Assembly (NCBI GenBank): GCA_964385305.1 | Contig: CAYLOP010000118.1 | Span: 1 to 9,693, forward strand | Length of the DNA stretch: 9,693 bases | Source of the DNA: CAYLOP01 sp964385305 | GTDB lineage: Bacteria; Chloroflexota; Anaerolineae; Anaerolineales; E44-bin32 | Reading direction: 5' to 3' | Shown here: positions 6,454-9,693 of the stretch, one piece after another | Numbering within the stretch: the stretch's first letter is position 1 | Layout of the letters: every line of letters starts with the position of its first letter | Notes under the pieces: model-generated | Database searches by the model: none | What the model was told of the DNA's origin: nothing | Seen by the model: the letters and a program-made list of their open reading frames with translations, nothing else | Position numbers and translations under genes: made by a program

Positions 6454-6472
6454 TCGATGATCTCGTCATCGA
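6454..6472. other. short perfect hairpin in the hydrolase-glycosyltransferase gap
   Basis: TCGATGA (6454-6460) and TCATCGA (6466-6472) pair over seven bases around a five-base loop. GAGGTC (6432-6437) also complements GACCTC (6471-6476), so alternative pairings exist. There is no T run, so it is not a standard terminator. The gap of 172 bases otherwise shows no gene that I can support. Confidence 0.35.
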
Positions 6473-6531
6473 CCTCCACATCGCTTGAATGGGTACGCTT
6501 CCTGTAAAGCCAGGTGCTGTAGAGGTGAAGC

Positions 6532-7761
6532 ATGAGAGTCCTGATACCAACCATCGGCTCCCGCGGTGACGTTCAGCCCTTCATTGCGCTCGCACAGGGG
6601 CTGGAACGCGCCGGTCACACCGTCACGCTGATGACCCACCCCCACATGCGTGCACTAGTCGAGACGTACGGGATAAACTTTGCACCGCTGGGACCTAACA
6701 TCGACCTCGCGCAGGAGGCGGCGGCGATACGGGCGCGCTCGCCCAATGCGTGGTTGGGCTTGATCCGCGCCATGCGGTTGTCATTCGACGTGCTCGATGG
6801 TTCACACGCTGAGATCTTCGCGGCGTGCTGGGATGCGGACCTGGTGGTGGTGCCCGTGCAAAGCGCTGCGGGCAAGAACGAGGCCGATCTGGCAGGGGTG
6901 CCACATATCAGCGTTTCACTCATGCCCTGGGGGCTTCCGTATAAAGATCCCGCCCGGCCGATACTCAAGCGCGCCTTCTATGCGGCGATGGATGGCGCCG
7001 TCGGCGCCATAACAACCCGGCCACTCAACCGCTCCCGACGCCGCCTCGGCTTGCCGCCTGTGGGTTCAGAGGGTTTCACCTCGAAGCGATTGAACCTGGT
7101 GCCGATCAGCCCGTCCGTTTACCCTCCCAATCCACTCTGGGAGCGGCGGCACCGTGTTGTCGGCTATTGGTTCGTAGAGGAGACCCGCACTTGGGAGCCT
7201 CCTGCAGACATAGCGGCTTTCCTCGGTGACGGACCGCCGCCGTTGGTGATCAGCCTGGGCGCAATGAGCTACGGCGGGGACGAGACACTGGGGATCGCGG
7301 CGCTGTTCGTCAATGCGATCCGGGCGTCCGGTGTTCGAGCCTGCATTCAGGGGTGGGATCATGCCATGGGAAAAATGGATCTGCCGCCTTCCATCCTCCC
7401 CACAGGCGCTGTACCGCATAGCTGGCTCCTGCCGCGTGCTGCCGGCTTGGTGCACCACGGCGGTTTCGGCACCACAGCAGCCGGTATACGGGCGGGCATT
7501 CCGCAGCTGGTTATCCCACACATGGTCGACCAGTTCTACTGGGGCAAGCGTGTGGGAGAACTAGACATCGGGCTGCCGATGATCGTATACACAAAGCTCG
7601 AGGTCGATGGACTTGCAGCTGCATTAGGGTCGTTAACCCAGGACGATGTGCTCCGCAAGGCGGCTTCTAACCTTGGGGAGCAGGTTCGCTCCGAGAACGG
7701 TGTCGAGCAGGCTGTGCGTCTGATCGAGCATTCAATGCAGAACACTGCTGCGACCGCTTAG
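6532..7761 (+). CDS. family-1 glycosyltransferase, sterol/lipid glucosyltransferase-like
   Basis: A 409-residue GT-B fold enzyme that should move a sugar from a nucleotide donor (UDP-glucose is usual) to a lipid or other small acceptor. The N-terminal half starts with MRVLIPTIGSRGDVQPFIAL-like key residues Gly9 to Pro16 (GSRGDVQP), the mark of the MurG/Glyco_transf_28-type N-domain seen in sterol 3-beta-glucosyltransferases (UGT80) and in antibiotic GTs. The C-terminal half carries HHGGFGTT (308-315) and PHMVDQFYWG (329-338), which bind the donor nucleotide and sugar. The length is normal for the family. GAGGTGA (6522-6528) precedes the ATG by three bases. There is no membrane helix or signal peptide, so it should act at the cytoplasmic face. 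It lies between two alpha/beta hydrolase genes on the same strand, suggesting a shared lipid or glycolipid substrate. The acceptor cannot be deduced. Confidence 0.93.
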   Translation: MRVLIPTIGSRGDVQPFIALAQGLERAGHTVTLMTHPHMRALVETYGINFAPLGPNIDLAQEAAAIRARSPNAWLGLIRAMRLSFDVLDGSHAEIFAACWDADLVVVPVQSAAGKNEADLAGVPHISVSLMPWGLPYKDPARPILKRAFYAAMDGAVGAITTRPLNRSRRRLGLPPVGSEGFTSKRLNLVPISPSVYPPNPLWERRHRVVGYWFVEETRTWEPPADIAAFLGDGPPPLVISLGAMSYGGDETLGIAALFVNAIRASGVRACIQGWDHAMGKMDLPPSILPTGAVPHSWLLPRAAGLVHHGGFGTTAAGIRAGIPQLVIPHMVDQFYWGKRVGELDIGLPMIVYTKLEVDGLAAALGSLTQDDVLRKAASNLGEQVRSENGVEQAVRLIEHSMQNTAATA

Positions 7762-7771
7762 AGCGGTGGGA

Positions 7772-7793
7772 GATTGGATGAATAGATCCAATC
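7772..7793 (+). other. perfect hairpin between the glycosyltransferase and hydrolase genes
   Basis: GATTGGAT (7772-7779) pairs exactly with ATCCAATC (7786-7793) over eight bases, with a six-base loop. It starts 11 bases after the glycosyltransferase stop. No T run follows, so it may be a weak attenuator, an RNA-stability element or a protein-binding site. It ends directly before the GTG at 7794. Confidence 0.4.
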
Positions 7794-7829
7794 GTGCAGC
7801 GACCGGTCGAATTAGTAGCGGTGATTTCG

Positions 7830-7836
7830 AGAGGTG
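7830..7836 (+). promoter_or_regulatory. ribosome binding site that fixes the start of the fused hydrolase at 7842
   Basis: AGAGGTG lies five bases before the GTG at 7842. The longer open frame from GTG 7794 lacks such a site, and its extra 16 residues would stand before the signal peptide. Confidence 0.6.
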
Positions 7837-7841
7837 TCGAT

Positions 7842-9629
7842 GTGAAAACCTGCTACATATCTAAGAAACGCCCTATCGCCCTGCTCCTGTGGCTCATCCC
7901 CCTCCTCGCCCTCTCAAGCTGCAAGCCTGCTGGGGCAGCTCCCGAAGCGACGGGCATCTCCTCGCCAGAAGCGGTGGCTCTATCCCTTTCCACCGTCGAT
8001 CCCGAAGACAGTTTGCATCTCTTCGACTACGATCGCGACGCGCCGCTGGACATCCAGGAAGAGGATAGATGGCACGAGGAAAACGCTACCTGGATCGACT
8101 TCACCTATGCCAGCCCGCGTGGGGGACGCGTTAAAGCCAGACTGGTCATTCCGGACGGGAAAGGTCCCTTCCCCGGCATCATCCTTCAACACGGCGGAAC
8201 GGGCCGACTCGAAGAAATGGCTTCCCATGCCGCGGCATTCGCCCGATACGGCGCGGTCGCCATCATGATCACTGACCCCTACCGGCGCCCTGGCGGGTGG
8301 GAGGTCACGCCTTACATGGGCAACACGTGGCCGCTGTTTACCGCGCGCGATCTTGAGATCAAGATCCAACTGATCACCGATCAACGGCGGGCGATCGACA
8401 TCCTCTCTAATCGCCCCGAAGTCGATCCCGACCAGCTGGCTTATTTCGGGATCAGCTTCGGCGGCGCGATGGGCGGTCTGCTCGCCGGCGTGGAAGACCG
8501 CATCGCGGCCTATGTCCTCCAGGTTGGGGATGGTGGTTTGGTCGAGCACACCTCCGATCCTGGCGAGGACGGTCTCAACATCCATTTCAGCGAGAACTGG
8601 GCGGCGCTGATGTGGCCGACCGAATCGCTGCACTTCGTGGGCCGAGCCGCGCCAGCGGCGTTGCTCTTCCAAAACGCGGCCTATGATGGGCATTCCCTGC
8701 CCCACGACGCCATCCGCTACCAGACCGCAGCCAGCGAGCCCAAGACGGTGATGTGGTACGACTCGGGGCACGGGCTGCCCTGGCAATCCGTGATCGACGC
8801 CGCCAAGTGGCTCCAGCCATACCTGGGCGACAGGCTCTACTTGTTGGCCCCGAACTACCGACCATCCGCCGTCGTGCTGGATTGCGCCCTGATCGTCATC
8901 ATGCTCTTGACGTTAGTCGTCTACCTGTGGGACAGCATCCGGCGTAAATACCTGAGTTGGGGAGACCGCCTTTTATGGTTCCTGACCGTCATCTTCCTGG
9001 GACCGATCGGGCTGGCGCTCTATTGGTTCACCATCCGCTACCGCCCAGACCAAGATGGCTCCGGCGTGGGCATCCCTGCTTGGAAAAAGGCGTTCGGCAT
9101 CGCAGCAATGAGCATAACGCCGCTCGTTGTTGGGCTCTTCCTGGGCGACACAATCAACGACACGCTGCAGGGCGCGGACTTCCGTCTCAGACTCCTGCAG
9201 CTCTATCTGACCACCTTGATCGTCGGCTGGTTGCTGTCGCTGCTCGCCAGACGAATCTACCGTGCTTCCAGCTGCTCCTGTCTCCTGACGGCGAACCTGT
9301 ATTGGGTCATTGCGATGCTTGTTCCAAGCCTCATGGAGGACGCATTCAAGTACTTGAGTTGGACGGTCTATCCGACCAACGCGCTGATCGGGATCATCGT
9401 CACCGCGCCGCTGCATGTGTGGATGCTCAGCCGCGGATTCGAACGATGGAACCTGCTGCAGGATGATGAGGCAAGGTCTGCTCCGCCGAAACGACTTCCG
9501 ACTATACTCGCCATTGGGCTCCTGGCTCTTTCCTTCACATCTGCGATGGTCAGTGTTGTGATTATGCTTCAGCTCGTGACGGGGTTTTCGTACAGAACGA
9601 TTCTGCTATTCCTCCGGGGAACATATTAA
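7842..9629 (+). CDS. lipoprotein alpha/beta hydrolase fused to a multi-helix membrane domain
   Basis: A 595-residue protein from the GTG at 7842; the frame is open to another GTG at 7794. Residues 1-27 form a lipoprotein signal peptide: basic KKR, a hydrophobic run and lipobox LSSC with Cys27. A linker follows, then an alpha/beta-hydrolase domain at about 85-332: oxyanion motif HGGTG (117-121), nucleophile motif GISFGG (203-208) with Ser205, a likely acid at Asp282, and His310 in DSGHG. This resembles dienelactone-hydrolase or acetyl-xylan-esterase-like enzymes. From 343 to 580 come about seven hydrophobic segments (near 343-363, 376-397, 415-435, 450-470, 480-505, 512-530, 553-580). One, with LGPIGLALYWF, resembles membrane segments of phospholipase-D-nuclease N-domains. 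The hydrolase domain should sit outside the cytoplasm. Such a fusion is unusual; I do not recognise the membrane domain. The next gene overlaps its stop codon. Confidence 0.85.
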   Translation: MKTCYISKKRPIALLLWLIPLLALSSCKPAGAAPEATGISSPEAVALSLSTVDPEDSLHLFDYDRDAPLDIQEEDRWHEENATWIDFTYASPRGGRVKARLVIPDGKGPFPGIILQHGGTGRLEEMASHAAAFARYGAVAIMITDPYRRPGGWEVTPYMGNTWPLFTARDLEIKIQLITDQRRAIDILSNRPEVDPDQLAYFGISFGGAMGGLLAGVEDRIAAYVLQVGDGGLVEHTSDPGEDGLNIHFSENWAALMWPTESLHFVGRAAPAALLFQNAAYDGHSLPHDAIRYQTAASEPKTVMWYDSGHGLPWQSVIDAAKWLQPYLGDRLYLLAPNYRPSAVVLDCALIVIMLLTLVVYLWDSIRRKYLSWGDRLLWFLTVIFLGPIGLALYWFTIRYRPDQDGSGVGIPAWKKAFGIAAMSITPLVVGLFLGDTINDTLQGADFRLRLLQLYLTTLIVGWLLSLLARRIYRASSCSCLLTANLYWVIAMLVPSLMEDAFKYLSWTVYPTNALIGIIVTAPLHVWMLSRGFERWNLLQDDEARSAPPKRLPTILAIGLLALSFTSAMVSVVIMLQLVTGFSYRTILLFLRGTY

Positions 9630-9693
9630 TGATGGAAAGCCAGACATCCCGGATCATCTCATCATCATTTTCCACCATCCCCGCGCTCGTATT
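9629..9693 (+). CDS. start of a coupled downstream gene (truncated by window end)
   Basis: An ATG at 9629 shares its A with the TAA stop of the fused hydrolase, a typical coupled start. A second ATG follows at 9632. GGGGA (9616-9620) lies eight bases before the first ATG. The 21 complete codons read MMESQTSRIISSSFSTIPALV, with no stop before the window ends. The protein family cannot be identified. The arrangement implies that it is co-translated with the hydrolase and shares its function. Confidence 0.5.
   Translation, partial: MMESQTSRIISSSFSTIPALV

Noticed and set aside
6396..6488. 30-codon plus-strand frame starting MVIAREVIRLF
   Set aside because: Too short, no clear ribosome site, and it overlaps hairpin sequence. 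It may look protein-like by chance.
7980..8786. 268-codon minus-strand frame
   Set aside because: It lies wholly within the fused hydrolase gene, whose frame has the catalytic motifs. It is a GC-driven shadow without recognisable protein features.
8957..9466. 169-codon plus-strand frame within the hydrolase's membrane region
   Set aside because: It overlaps the membrane-helix coding region in another phase and is rich in Arg, Pro and His, typical of a shifted frame.

Overview
This window looks like an ordinary chromosomal stretch from a member of the Chloroflexota, most likely Anaerolineae or a relative. That placement is an inference. It rests on a lipoprotein with a long Pro-Thr linker followed by an SH3-like domain, several other lipoproteins with clean lipoboxes, moderately GC-rich DNA and good Shine-Dalgarno sites. 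No rRNA, intact tRNA, CRISPR array, transposase or phage gene is visible. I did not find a convincing new defence or mobile system.

Region by region: (1) 1-77 may hold the last codons of an upstream gene. A 669-residue lipoprotein of unknown function follows at 78-2087 and ends at a perfect palindromic terminator-like hairpin. (2) 2160-2433 has no protein gene but is rich in secondary structure: a degenerate tRNA-like cloverleaf with a UGU anticodon-type loop, then a long two-part hairpin. (3) 2434-2637 encodes a small nine-cysteine protein of the DUF6485 type. (4) On the minus strand, 3419-2758 is a two-gene operon: a four-helix membrane protein and a 70-residue XRE/Cro-type regulator, coupled by an ATGA overlap. 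Its sigma70-like promoter overlaps an inverted repeat that could be the operator. This block is visibly more AT-rich than its surroundings. (5) 3756-3989 encodes a DUF2007-type protein. It converges on a minus-strand lipoprotein (4776-4006) with a Pro-Thr linker, an SH3-like domain and a fibronectin-III-like domain.

(6) From 5091 to the right edge all genes run on the plus strand: a membrane-anchored alpha/beta hydrolase of the hormone-sensitive-lipase/BD-FAE type, a family-1 glycosyltransferase resembling sterol and lipid glucosyltransferases, and a lipoprotein alpha/beta hydrolase fused to a multi-helix membrane domain. The start of one more gene overlaps the stop codon of that hydrolase. 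The gaps of 172 and 80 bp, the shared strand and the related activities suggest a group acting on lipid or glycolipid substrates at the membrane. The substrate cannot be read from the sequence.

The items most worth a second look are the hydrolase-membrane fusion, the structured non-coding stretch at 2160-2305, the operator-like repeat at the XRE operon, and the unclassified 669-residue lipoprotein.
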